The notes under the pieces were generated by a model. The model ran no database searches. It was given only the letters and a program-made list of their open reading frames with translations, and was not told the origin of the DNA. Below are positions 18,479 to 26,463 of a DNA stretch of 64,000 nt, in pieces (within the stretch, counting starts at the first letter, position 1; every line of letters starts with the position of its first letter). Both the position numbers and the translations under genes were made by a program. This DNA comes from Acidimicrobiales bacterium (GTDB taxonomy: Bacteria > Actinomycetota > Acidimicrobiia > Acidimicrobiales > Poriferisodalaceae). The DNA lies in the NCBI GenBank assembly GCA_041394185.1, contig JAWKIQ010000001.1, positions 496,001 through 560,000 of the forward strand, read 5' to 3'.

Positions 18479-19966
18479 ATGGTCCACCAGAAACGCCCGA
18501 ACATCGTCTTCGTGCTCACCGACGATCACGCCGCTCACTCGATCGGTTGTTACGGATCGGTGGTCAATCAGACACCACGAATCGACGAGATCGCAGAACA
18601 CGGCGTGAGGTTCGACAACTGCTTTGCCACGAACTCGCTGTGCACCCCGTCGCGGGCCAGCATCTTGACGGGCAAGTACAGCCACCGAAATGGCGTCTTC
18701 ACCCTGTTCACGCCAATCGACGCCAGCCAGCCGACCTTCATCTCGCAGCTCAAGTCGGTGGGCTACCGCACCGCGATGATCGGCAAGTGGCACATGGGAC
18801 ATGGCGATGGCCACGACCCACAGGGTTTCGACTACTGGGATGTGTTGCCCGGTCAAGGCGACTACTGGAATCCGACGTTCATCTCGCCCGAAGGCGAACG
18901 GGTCGTCGAGGGTTACGCCACCGACATCATCACCGACCTGTCGATGGACTGGGTCGAGTCGCTCGACGGTGACGACCCCTGGTGCATGCTGGTCTGGCAC
19001 AAGGCTCCTCACCGGCCATGGGAACCCAAGCCCGAACACCGAGCGCTGTACGAACAGCCGGTGCCGCTGCCATCGACGTTCTGGGACGACTATGCGACTC
19101 GCTCTTCGTCTTCGCGACGGGTTGCGATGAGAGTGGCCGATCACCTGTCGTCCGAGGACCTCAAAGGCGACCCGCCGGAGGGCCTGTCGTATGAGGATCA
19201 GGCTGTCTGGAAGTACCAGAGATACATGCGCGACTACCTGGCCTGCGTGCATTCGGTGGACGAGAACGTTGGGCGCCTGATCGACTGGCTGCGCAACCGG
19301 GGAGAGTTCGACGACACGATCTTCGTCTATTCGTCCGACCAGGGGTTCTTCCTGGGCGACCACGGCTGGTTCGACAAGCGGCTGATGTTCGAGGAGTCGT
19401 TGCGGATGCCGCTGGTGGTCTCGTACCCCAGCCGGGTGGCGCCCGGTCAGGTGCGCAGCGCCATGGTGACCAACGTCGACATGGCACAGACCCTGCTCGA
19501 CGCCGCCGGTGTCGGTGGCGTCGACGACATGCAAGGGACGAGCTTTTGGCCCGAGATGGCCGGCGAGCCGGGGTCGGTGAACGCGCAGGGTGTGTACTAC
19601 CGCTATTGGGAACACGACGACATGATCCACAAGGCGCCCGCCCACTACGGCTACCGCACCGATCGCTACAAGCTGATCTACTACTACAACGAGGGGTTCG
19701 GCCTGCCCTTCACTTCGTTCTTCACCTACCCGCCCGAGTGGGAGCTGTACGACCTGCGGTCAGACCCCGACGAGGTCAACAACGTCTACGACGACCCGGC
19801 GTATCTCGAGATCCGTGAGGATCTGAAGGCTGCGATGTGGCGGTTGCAAGCCGAACTGGGCGATGCACCGCATCACTCGCAGCCGGTACCCGCCGGATGC
19901 GAATCGGTCGAGGTTGCGACGATGCCCCCGATCCCGCGGTTTCGCTGGCTCAACCTGCCCCGCTGA
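18479..19966 (+). CDS. Sulfatase (formylglycine type)
   Basis: Predicted 495-residue sulfatase. The N-terminal metal site is NIVFVLTDDHAAHSIGCYG, with paired Asp residues. The formylglycine signature LCTPSRASILTGKYSHRNG is canonical (C-x-P-S-R plus LTG). IGKWHMGHG carries the catalytic Lys and His, and YSSDQGFFLGDHGWFDKR completes the metal site. The sequence resembles arylsulfatases and choline- or glycan-sulfate hydrolases of the type-I family. No signal peptide is visible. It follows the beta-CASP gene by 37 bp. It shares only the catalytic core with the sulfatase at 11.3 kb, so the two are not a recent duplication. Confidence 0.9.
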   Translation: MVHQKRPNIVFVLTDDHAAHSIGCYGSVVNQTPRIDEIAEHGVRFDNCFATNSLCTPSRASILTGKYSHRNGVFTLFTPIDASQPTFISQLKSVGYRTAMIGKWHMGHGDGHDPQGFDYWDVLPGQGDYWNPTFISPEGERVVEGYATDIITDLSMDWVESLDGDDPWCMLVWHKAPHRPWEPKPEHRALYEQPVPLPSTFWDDYATRSSSSRRVAMRVADHLSSEDLKGDPPEGLSYEDQAVWKYQRYMRDYLACVHSVDENVGRLIDWLRNRGEFDDTIFVYSSDQGFFLGDHGWFDKRLMFEESLRMPLVVSYPSRVAPGQVRSAMVTNVDMAQTLLDAAGVGGVDDMQGTSFWPEMAGEPGSVNAQGVYYRYWEHDDMIHKAPAHYGYRTDRYKLIYYYNEGFGLPFTSFFTYPPEWELYDLRSDPDEVNNVYDDPAYLEIREDLKAAMWRLQAELGDAPHHSQPVPAGCESVEVATMPPIPRFRWLNLPR

Positions 19967-19972
19967 GGGCGG

Positions 19973-21463
19973 CTACTGGTAGGTGACGAGGTCGGGGCGC
20001 GGCGACAGGCCAAGCACCTCGGCTGGTGAAAAGAGGTTGGTGTCCTCGTCGAGAAACAGTTTGAAGCCGGTGTGGAATGGTGGCTGGCCCGCGTAGCGGA
20101 CCAGGTCGCCGATCTTGGCACCCCGGCCCCCGAAGCCGTCGGCGTGGAACGTGATGGCCAGACCTGGGCGATCGACGATGTCGTCGCGATCTCGAACCAT
20201 GTTGTCGGTGAACTGGTGGATCACGAACAGCTTCTCGGGCAGGCCGTCTCTGACGACCATCTCGGACAGCCAGGCCGACACCTCGTTGACCTCGGCTGCG
20301 GTCACAGAGCCGATCACTCGCGCCGGAACCTGGCCAGGCCCCATTCTCCACTCGGGGTCGAGAGCCAGCCCCACATGGGGCCTGCCGAGCAGATCCTCGA
20401 ACTGCACGGCTTGTGACAAGAAGGTCGATCGACCGGGCTGGAGATCGAGGACCACGAAGGCTCCGACCCGCTCTGCCTCGTCGACCAACGCCTCGACCGC
20501 AGTCTTGTCGACGGGTGCGCTGTAGTCGCCGTCGGCCCCCGCCGAGCGCTGCGCCACGGTGACGATTATTTCGACACCTGGCACCACGTCGTCGCCGACC
20601 GTTCCGAACTGAGCCGCTCGCTCGACCACGGCCTGCAAAGCCCTGTCGGGCTCCAGCTCACCGAGGATTCCCAGGACCGGGCTGCCGGGCGAGCCATAGT
20701 GGGCGACGATCATCCTGCCGTTGGCGAACACCTCGACTCCACCGCCGGGGAGTTCGGCGGGTTCGGAACCCACCAGCCAGACGCCTCCGTCGCCAGCGGC
20801 CGCGATGGCCACCGTGCGTCCGCTGGGCGAACCACCCTGCGGAGCCGCGCTGCCGAAGCCCAGCACGGCGCCGTCGGCCCGGGCCAGCCAGTAACCATCT
20901 CCGTTGGGGTTGGTTGCAACCCCGACCACGGGCGACGGGTCGGGGGCGCCACCGGTCGAGCCGAGGAAGGGTGCGTCTCCGAAGGCGAATACTCCGCCGT
21001 CGGCTGCGACCAGGCGATAGCCCCTACCCGTTGCTGTGGCCGTCATGGCTACGACGGGGCGGTTGAGGGTGATGCCGCCCATCGATCCCAGGAAGGTTGC
21101 GTCTCCGAAGCTGAACACTCCGCCGTCGGCTGCGACGAGCCAATAACCCTGGCCTGTGGGCGTGGCGGCTATGGCCACCACCGGCGCATCCAACCGAATG
21201 CCGCTGAGGCCGCCGAGGTGGGTGGCTTCGCCCAGAGCCTCGACCGTTCCGGCCCGATCGACCACCCACAGGCCACCGCCCGACGATGCGGCGCCGACCG
21301 CCCTGAAACCGGGTTGGATCGCGAAGCTCTCTGCGCCGCTGCGCCCCACGACGTAGCCGTCTGCCTGGGACGTCGGCTCCTGTGCGGCCGCCGGGGCCGG
21401 CGCCGACGAGTACACGGCAGACAGCACCAAGGCCATGAGCCCGAACACGGTGGTGAGACGCAT
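19973..21463 (-). CDS. Secreted protein with tandem beta-propeller-like repeats and an uncharacterised C-terminal domain
   Basis: Predicted 496-residue exported protein. Residues 1-28 form a Sec signal peptide with a hydrophobic core (FGLMALVLSAVYSSAP) and an AAA-Q-like cleavage region. Residues about 35-250 hold some five imperfect repeats with the pattern PVVAIAATPTGQGYWLVAADGG followed by VFSFGDA. Such repeats are abundant in secreted proteins of Acidimicrobiia and relatives and probably form a beta-propeller. The C-terminal about 240 residues have an alpha/beta pattern (GAFVVLDLQPG, HVGLALDPEWRMG, KLFVIHQFTDN, ITFHADGFGG) reminiscent of a TIM-barrel fold, with no family recognised. ATG at 21463 is the natural start. 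It is divergent from the cyclase, 78 bp away. Confidence 0.75.
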   Translation of the reverse strand: MRLTTVFGLMALVLSAVYSSAPAPAAAQEPTSQADGYVVGRSGAESFAIQPGFRAVGAASSGGGLWVVDRAGTVEALGEATHLGGLSGIRLDAPVVAIAATPTGQGYWLVAADGGVFSFGDATFLGSMGGITLNRPVVAMTATATGRGYRLVAADGGVFAFGDAPFLGSTGGAPDPSPVVGVATNPNGDGYWLARADGAVLGFGSAAPQGGSPSGRTVAIAAAGDGGVWLVGSEPAELPGGGVEVFANGRMIVAHYGSPGSPVLGILGELEPDRALQAVVERAAQFGTVGDDVVPGVEIIVTVAQRSAGADGDYSAPVDKTAVEALVDEAERVGAFVVLDLQPGRSTFLSQAVQFEDLLGRPHVGLALDPEWRMGPGQVPARVIGSVTAAEVNEVSAWLSEMVVRDGLPEKLFVIHQFTDNMVRDRDDIVDRPGLAITFHADGFGGRGAKIGDLVRYAGQPPFHTGFKLFLDEDTNLFSPAEVLGLSPRPDLVTYQ

Positions 21464-21541
21464 GGTGCTTTCTACCGCACTGCGATCAGTCGCCGCGCCC
21501 TGCGCCGAAATCGAGCACCGACCCCCGAGTACGCTCGTCGC

Positions 21542-22630
21542 ATGGCTGAAGCCGGTGAGCACCTCAACAGCGACGAGGCCACCGAGGTCGCGGCGATGCT
21601 GGCGCGGATCGGCATGTCCGAGAGGCTCATCGGCGAGATCTTGGCGCAACCCGTCGATGCTCTTCCGGTCGATGCGGTGTTCTACAGGCATGCCACGATG
21701 ACCGCGTCCGAACTCGCCGAACGCACGGGCGTTTCGCTGGCCGACGTCGATCACATCTACCGACTGTCGGGCGTGCCGCTGTCCGAGCACGACGGCGTCA
21801 GGTTCTCCGAAGAAGATCTCACCCTGGTCAGCCTTTTCCACCTGATCGGTTCGGGGTTCATGCCCGAGAGCGAACGCGACGACCTTCTGCGGCTGATCGG
21901 CAGCGCGGTGGCACGTATCAGCGAAGGGTCGATCTCGGCGTACTCACACGCTGTCGAGGGGCCCATCTGGGACTCGGACCAGACCGGGTCGCCCCATCTC
22001 GCGTCGCTGCGGGCGCTGGCCACCGGCATCGAGGCGATCGAGCAGGTAGCGGTGGCCATCGCAGCCCTCCTGCGGCACCACTTCGCGGCGTCCACCGAGA
22101 GACAGAGACTGGCACAACACCGCATCGAGAGCCGTCTCGCCTACAGGTCGGCGGTCGGGTTCGTCGACCTGGTTGGGTTCACTGCTATCTCGGGCCGTCT
22201 CAGCTTCGAAGACCTCGCCGAGGTGATTCGCGACTTCGAGGCCAGGGCGTTCGAACTGATCACCGATGTTGGGGGCCGGGTGGTCAAACACGTCGGTGAC
22301 GAGGTGATGTTCACCGCCCCGACGGTCGAGGCCGGGTGTTCGGCCGCGCTGGACCTGGTCGGTGGGTTCGCCGACGACCGGGTCATGCCACGTGGGGGGC
22401 TGGCGTTCGGAGACCTGTTGACACGCGGTGGCGATCACTATGGGCCGGTGGTCAACCTGGCGTCACGCCTGGGCGACCATGCGGTGCCGGGCGAGGTCCT
22501 GTGCGATCGGGGAGTGGCGGCTGCGATACCCCGTCGGTTCACCGTCGAGCCTGCGGGCCGTCGCATCCTGAAGGGGTTCGACGAACCGGTGCCGGTGTGG
22601 TCGCTGGGCCGCAGCGCCGGATCGGCCTGA
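21542..22630 (+). CDS. Class III adenylate/guanylate cyclase with N-terminal regulatory region
   Basis: Predicted 362-residue soluble nucleotidyl cyclase. Residues about 1-180 are helical, with a segment (TASELAERTGVSLADVDHIY) that looks like a small helix-turn-helix or MerR-like domain, as in some mycobacterial cyclases. The catalytic domain begins near 195. Metal-binding Asp residues lie in GFVDLVGFTAIS and HVGDEVMFTAP, a Lys just before the second Asp motif (RVVKHVGDE) fits ATP selection, and YGPVVNLASRL holds the transition-state Asn and Arg. It most likely makes cAMP. ATG at 21542 starts the homology. The Pat acetyltransferase at 12.8 kb is a possible effector of its product. Confidence 0.83.
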   Translation: MAEAGEHLNSDEATEVAAMLARIGMSERLIGEILAQPVDALPVDAVFYRHATMTASELAERTGVSLADVDHIYRLSGVPLSEHDGVRFSEEDLTLVSLFHLIGSGFMPESERDDLLRLIGSAVARISEGSISAYSHAVEGPIWDSDQTGSPHLASLRALATGIEAIEQVAVAIAALLRHHFAASTERQRLAQHRIESRLAYRSAVGFVDLVGFTAISGRLSFEDLAEVIRDFEARAFELITDVGGRVVKHVGDEVMFTAPTVEAGCSAALDLVGGFADDRVMPRGGLAFGDLLTRGGDHYGPVVNLASRLGDHAVPGEVLCDRGVAAAIPRRFTVEPAGRRILKGFDEPVPVWSLGRSAGSA

Positions 22631-22639
22631 GGGGCCTGC

Positions 22640-23167
22640 CTACCAGTCGGCGCCCCAGGTGAGGTCGCCGGTGTTGTTGGCCCTGCAGTCGCCACCGGTG
22701 GCCTGGTCGCGAATTGCGAACTGGTCGCTGCTGGTGTTGACGGTGTTGCCACGGTCGGTCTGCATGTAGAAGCAGTCGCCAGATTCAGACAGGCCCACCA
22801 TGACTACGCGAGCGTTGCCCGCCTGGAGGCTGAACCCGACCTGTGATCCTGCTGTAACGACGGTTGCCTCGCCCACATAGTCCAGTGCGGGTTCGATCTC
22901 TTCCAGCGTGGCAGCACTGACGGTAGAGAAGTCGGCGTCGTCGGCGAACAGCACCATTGCGGCTGTCATCGCGTTGCGCACGTTGGCTTGCGCCGCCCGA
23001 TCCTGAGCCCGTTCGCGGGCACCCAGGAACGTGGGCAGGGCCAGGCCGATCAGGATGGCGATGACCAGCACCACCACCATCAGCTCGATAAGGCTGAAAC
23101 CATCGTCGGCGCGTCGGTCGTCGCTCACCCCACCCAATCGGTAGGCACCCAGGGCATTGTTAGCCAT
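22640..23167 (-). CDS. Type IV prepilin-like protein
   Basis: Predicted 175-residue prepilin. A hydrophilic leader of 23 residues ends in Gly23, followed by FSLIELMVVVLVIAILIGLALP, which gives the prepilin-peptidase site (G|F), Glu at mature position 5 and the N-terminal hydrophobic helix. The mature part has ARERAQDRAAQANVRNAM, as in major pilins and type II pseudopilins, and a C-terminal region with two Cys residues that could form a disulfide loop. It would sit in the membrane and assemble into a pilus or pseudopilus. No assembly ATPase, platform protein or peptidase lies in the window. It follows the AAA ATPase by 14 bp. Confidence 0.88.
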   Translation of the reverse strand: MANNALGAYRLGGVSDDRRADDGFSLIELMVVVLVIAILIGLALPTFLGARERAQDRAAQANVRNAMTAAMVLFADDADFSTVSAATLEEIEPALDYVGEATVVTAGSQVGFSLQAGNARVVMVGLSESGDCFYMQTDRGNTVNTSSDQFAIRDQATGGDCRANNTGDLTWGADW

Positions 23168-23181
23168 CTCGACGGGTCGGC

Positions 23182-24171
23182 TCAGCGGCGGCGCTTGTCG
23201 CGCAAGCGCAGGAATGCCTCGAGCTCGTCGTAGTCGCCGCTGCGGTTCGAGTACACGACGTGGTTTCGGGCCGTCTCGAGCCACGGACCTATGGTCGACG
23301 ACGACTCGAGCGCCGCCGTCAGCAGGTGTTGTGTACCGATGGGTTGAACCTCGCCGGTGGCGATCGACGCCGATAGGCACGCCTCGGTGGCCGACTCGAC
23401 CACGTGGGCGATGTCTGCCCCCGAGTAGCCCTCGGTTGCCTCGACAACCTTGCCTAGATTCAGCTGCTCGGTGGGCTTCGAGCGCAGGTGGTACTGCAAC
23501 ACCGCATGGCGCGCCGGGGCGTCGGGCGGCAGCACCAGCAGCTTGCGGTCGAAGCGACCAGGGCGCAGCAGAGCCTCGTCGACATCCCACGGATGGTTGG
23601 TTGCCGCCAGTACGAACACGCCTTCGTTCGAAGCGGAAACCCCGTCCAGCTCGGCCAGCAGTTGGTTGACAACGGTTCGTAGACCGGCCGCATGGCGCAG
23701 GTGCGAGCGCTTTTGTCCCAGAGCATCTATCTCGTCGAAGAACAGCACACAGGGAGAGTTGCGGCGGGCGGTCTCGAAGATGGCGGCCAGGTTGCGCTCG
23801 CTGGAACCGATCCACATGTCCAGCACGTCCGCCAGGCCGACGTCGTAGAAGTTCGCCCCCATCTCGCCTGCGACCGCGCGGGCCAGAAATGTCTTGCCGC
23901 ACCCAGGAGGCCCCCACAGCAGCAGGCCACCTCCGGCCTTCTTGCCGAAGGCCGCAGCCATCTGGGGGTTGCGCAGGGGAGCCAGAAACGAGCGCTCGAG
24001 CTGCTCTTTCACGTTCGCAAGACCGCCGACGTCCGCCAACGAGACCTGGGCCTTCGTCAACTCGCCGAACAAGGCCTCCTCGGCCGCATCCGACTGGCCG
24101 AACCGTTCGATCAGCTCGTCTGCCGTGTCGGGCACTGACAGCGTCGGTTCGGGTTCATCGTCACTCGACAT
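23182..24171 (-). CDS. AAA-family ATPase (FtsH/Cdc48-like single AAA module)
   Basis: Predicted 329-residue protein with one classical AAA module. Walker A GPPGCGKT lies at about residues 87-94, Walker B is VLFFDEIDALG, and the second region of homology is LLRPGRFDRKLLV with the arginine fingers. The pore-loop region is DVLDMWIGSSE. Residues 1-40 are acidic and poorly conserved. No protease or membrane segment is seen, so it is not FtsH; it resembles stand-alone Cdc48/spastin-like ATPases that remodel proteins or complexes. ATG at 24171 is chosen since the upstream frame is antisense to the TPR gene. It is probably co-transcribed with the prepilin. Confidence 0.85.
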   Translation of the reverse strand: MSSDDEPEPTLSVPDTADELIERFGQSDAAEEALFGELTKAQVSLADVGGLANVKEQLERSFLAPLRNPQMAAAFGKKAGGGLLLWGPPGCGKTFLARAVAGEMGANFYDVGLADVLDMWIGSSERNLAAIFETARRNSPCVLFFDEIDALGQKRSHLRHAAGLRTVVNQLLAELDGVSASNEGVFVLAATNHPWDVDEALLRPGRFDRKLLVLPPDAPARHAVLQYHLRSKPTEQLNLGKVVEATEGYSGADIAHVVESATEACLSASIATGEVQPIGTQHLLTAALESSSTIGPWLETARNHVVYSNRSGDYDELEAFLRLRDKRRR

Positions 24172-24231
24172 GTGTTTAGGATCGGCAGCCGGGTGCCCGG
24201 CATCAAGCAGTGCCCCGGGCGACCGATCTAG

Positions 24232-25047
24232 ATGGTGATGGACGACGTCGAACGGCTCCGCAGACATGGCCAGAACCTGCTGTTGCTGCGCCGCTTCGAC
24301 GAGGCGCGCTCGAGTGCACTGGAAGCACTGTCGCAGGAGCCCGGCGAAGCCTCGACACATCGCCTTCTGGGCGAGATCGAGTTGGGAGCAGGGCGGCTCG
24401 ATCTGGCGGCCCAACACGCGACCGACGCAATGGGCATCGCTGCAGACCCGGCGTCGCTGCACCTGGCCGCCCGGGTGGCCAGGCACGCCGGGCGCTACGA
24501 CGAGGCGATCGAACTGTGCAGTCGGGCCTTGGTGATGGAGCCCGACCTGGCACCGCTCCACATGACGCTGTCGTTGGCAACCTCGGGGCCGTGGCTCGAT
24601 GCTCGGCCAGATGGCGACGGGGCCTCTGACCGGACGGCAGCGTCTACCAGGGCGATGGATGCCGCAAACACAGCCTTGGCCCTGCAACCCGACCAGACCG
24701 GCGGCTACTACGCCAAGGCGGTTGCCCACGTGATCGCGGACGATCTGGTGGGTGCTGCGTCGGCTTTGGAACAGGGGCTGTCGGTTCAGCCGGATTGGCC
24801 CGACGGCCATGTGCTGATGGGGGTGGTGCGGGCGCGGCAGGGAATGGTGAAGCTCGCTTCTAGGCATTTTGCGACGGCAGGGCGCCTGGATCCTGGCGAC
24901 GACCGACACATCGAGCGGCTGAGGGCGATGCGCCCCTCGCGGCGCTTTCTCAACAGGCGACGCAAGCGGCAGGTGCCATGGCACCTTGCCCCCGAAGCAC
25001 GTCAGATAATCGCCGCAGACGACCGGCTGGCGAGGTTCGACCCGTGA
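24232..25047 (+). CDS. Tetratricopeptide-repeat protein
   Basis: Predicted 271-residue soluble protein built of TPR-like helix pairs. Repeats are visible at about residues 6-38 (GQNLLLLRRFDEARSSALEA), 40-72, 74-106 (ARHAGRYDEAIELCSRALVM) and again at 150-220 (AVAHVIADDLVGAASALEQG and VVRARQGMVKLASRHFATAG). The C-terminus is basic (RRFLNRRRKR). Such proteins are scaffolds for protein contacts. It is divergent from the AAA ATPase with a 60-bp gap and its stop overlaps the GTG start of the next gene (GTGA), so the two are translationally coupled. Role unknown; the context suggests work with the ATPase and prepilin. Confidence 0.75.
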   Translation: MVMDDVERLRRHGQNLLLLRRFDEARSSALEALSQEPGEASTHRLLGEIELGAGRLDLAAQHATDAMGIAADPASLHLAARVARHAGRYDEAIELCSRALVMEPDLAPLHMTLSLATSGPWLDARPDGDGASDRTAASTRAMDAANTALALQPDQTGGYYAKAVAHVIADDLVGAASALEQGLSVQPDWPDGHVLMGVVRARQGMVKLASRHFATAGRLDPGDDRHIERLRAMRPSRRFLNRRRKRQVPWHLAPEARQIIAADDRLARFDP

Positions 25048-26456
25048 GCCTGAGCGAACTGGCCGCCGGAGCCGTGGTGTTGGCTGCCGTGGCCCTTGTT
25101 GTATCGGTTGGGGTGTTCGGCGCCAGATGGGCTGGCCGAACGCTGTTCAACCGCCGCGAACGAACCGTTGAGGAGCTCGCCGACGTCGGTCTCGTATACG
25201 GATCTGACGTCGCCATTCGCCTCGCGCTGGTCCTTGTGTGGCTCGGCTTTGCGCTGGGCTCGCTGAGCCTGTTGCCCGCAGCGGTCTGGCTGGTCGACGC
25301 CGACCCGGATGCCTCTCGAGCCGCCATCGGCCTGGTCGCGGTAGGGGCGGTGTTCGTCGGCATCGGCCTGGTGTGTTCGCTGCCTGGACAAACCGTCGTG
25401 GTGCTGGAGCCCGACCGCCTGACGAAGGTCAAGCTGTGGACGAAGCGGTCGGTGCCGATCGCTTCGATCGAGGCAATCGAAGAGGCACGGTGGTGGCCTG
25501 CCAGCGTGCTGTCGACGAGCGACGGCCGGATGCGCCTTTCCAGAACCATGGCCGGCTTCGACGATCTGTTCGACCGGCTGGTTGCCCAGGCACCAAGGCT
25601 GGTGTCGGACTCGATGTCGGCCTCGGCCCTCGCGCCCGACCGAGACCTGTCTCACCTAGCGGTCAGCCGCAAGACCATCACGGCTGCAGCCGTCGGTCTG
25701 GGTCTCGGGCTTGTGCTGGTTCTCGGCTGGCCTTGGATGGTCGAGGTGATCGGCGACAACCCCACCCGAGACCGTTTCTTGTTCATGGCGATAGGGCTCT
25801 TCATGTGGGGCCTGGTCGCGCCTTTGGTCAGGACCGAATCGTTCCCGGCAAGACAGCCGATCGAGCTGAAGATCGCCTCCGACAGGCTCATGTGGCGCGG
25901 CCTGCGCGGTGGCTGGCTCGAAAGGCCGGCCAACCAGTTGTATGCCGCCTCGGTCGAAACGACCATCATCTACGTTCGCGGCCAGCCAGGACATCGTCAC
26001 CCGCTGCGCTTGAGGTTCGTCGACGGAACCGTCGTCGAGATCGGCGATCGACGTGCCGCCCAGATGGGAACCTCGACACACCTGATCAGCGCGGCGGTGA
26101 GGCAGCGCTGCCTGTCGGTCGGCGCCAGAACCCACTCCGACCACTCTGCTGCCCGACACGCCATCGGCCAGATCGAGTCGGGCTGTGAGCCGTCAGCCGA
26201 GGTCGAGCAGATACGTCGTGCGATTGGGCTGTGGCCTAACGAGGGCGGCCTCGGCCTCCATCTGCGAGCTGGCGACCTACTGCGCCGGCTGGACAGGCCG
26301 GCCGAAGCCGCGGCGCACTATCGGGCCTATCTGGACGTTTTCGCAGACGACGCAACCGCCTGGCAAGCCCTGGCCGAGTGCTTCCGCGGCGGGTATCGAT
26401 CAGAGCTGTACGACGAGACGATCGCTATCGCCGAGCAGCTGTTGATGCGGAGCTAG
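25044..26456 (+). CDS. Membrane protein with C-terminal TPR-like region
   Basis: Predicted 470-residue protein of unknown function. Hydrophobic segments lie at about residues 5-27, 57-80 and 90-115, and a further pair at about 210-260 (AVGLGLGLVLVLGWPWM, then FMAIGLFMWGLVAP). Between the pairs is a soluble domain that may have a PH-like fold (TVVVLEPDRLTKVKLWTKRS and SIEAIEEARWW), and a similar one follows the second pair. The last about 70 residues resemble a TPR (LGLHLRAGDLLRRLDRPAEA). GTG at 25044 overlaps the stop of the TPR gene. No known family is recognised with confidence. It ends 7 bp before the converging IlvD gene. Confidence 0.68.
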   Translation: MSLSELAAGAVVLAAVALVVSVGVFGARWAGRTLFNRRERTVEELADVGLVYGSDVAIRLALVLVWLGFALGSLSLLPAAVWLVDADPDASRAAIGLVAVGAVFVGIGLVCSLPGQTVVVLEPDRLTKVKLWTKRSVPIASIEAIEEARWWPASVLSTSDGRMRLSRTMAGFDDLFDRLVAQAPRLVSDSMSASALAPDRDLSHLAVSRKTITAAAVGLGLGLVLVLGWPWMVEVIGDNPTRDRFLFMAIGLFMWGLVAPLVRTESFPARQPIELKIASDRLMWRGLRGGWLERPANQLYAASVETTIIYVRGQPGHRHPLRLRFVDGTVVEIGDRRAAQMGTSTHLISAAVRQRCLSVGARTHSDHSAARHAIGQIESGCEPSAEVEQIRRAIGLWPNEGGLGLHLRAGDLLRRLDRPAEAAAHYRAYLDVFADDATAWQALAECFRGGYRSELYDETIAIAEQLLMRS

Positions 26457-26463
26457 TGCTGGC

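Noticed and set aside
20699..21541. Long N-terminal extension of the cyclase gene
   Set aside because: It is antisense to the secreted repeat protein; Gly/Arg/His-rich with no domain, and a natural ATG lies at 21542.
23182..24171. AAA protein as the membrane protease FtsH
   Set aside because: No membrane helices and no zinc-protease HExxH domain.
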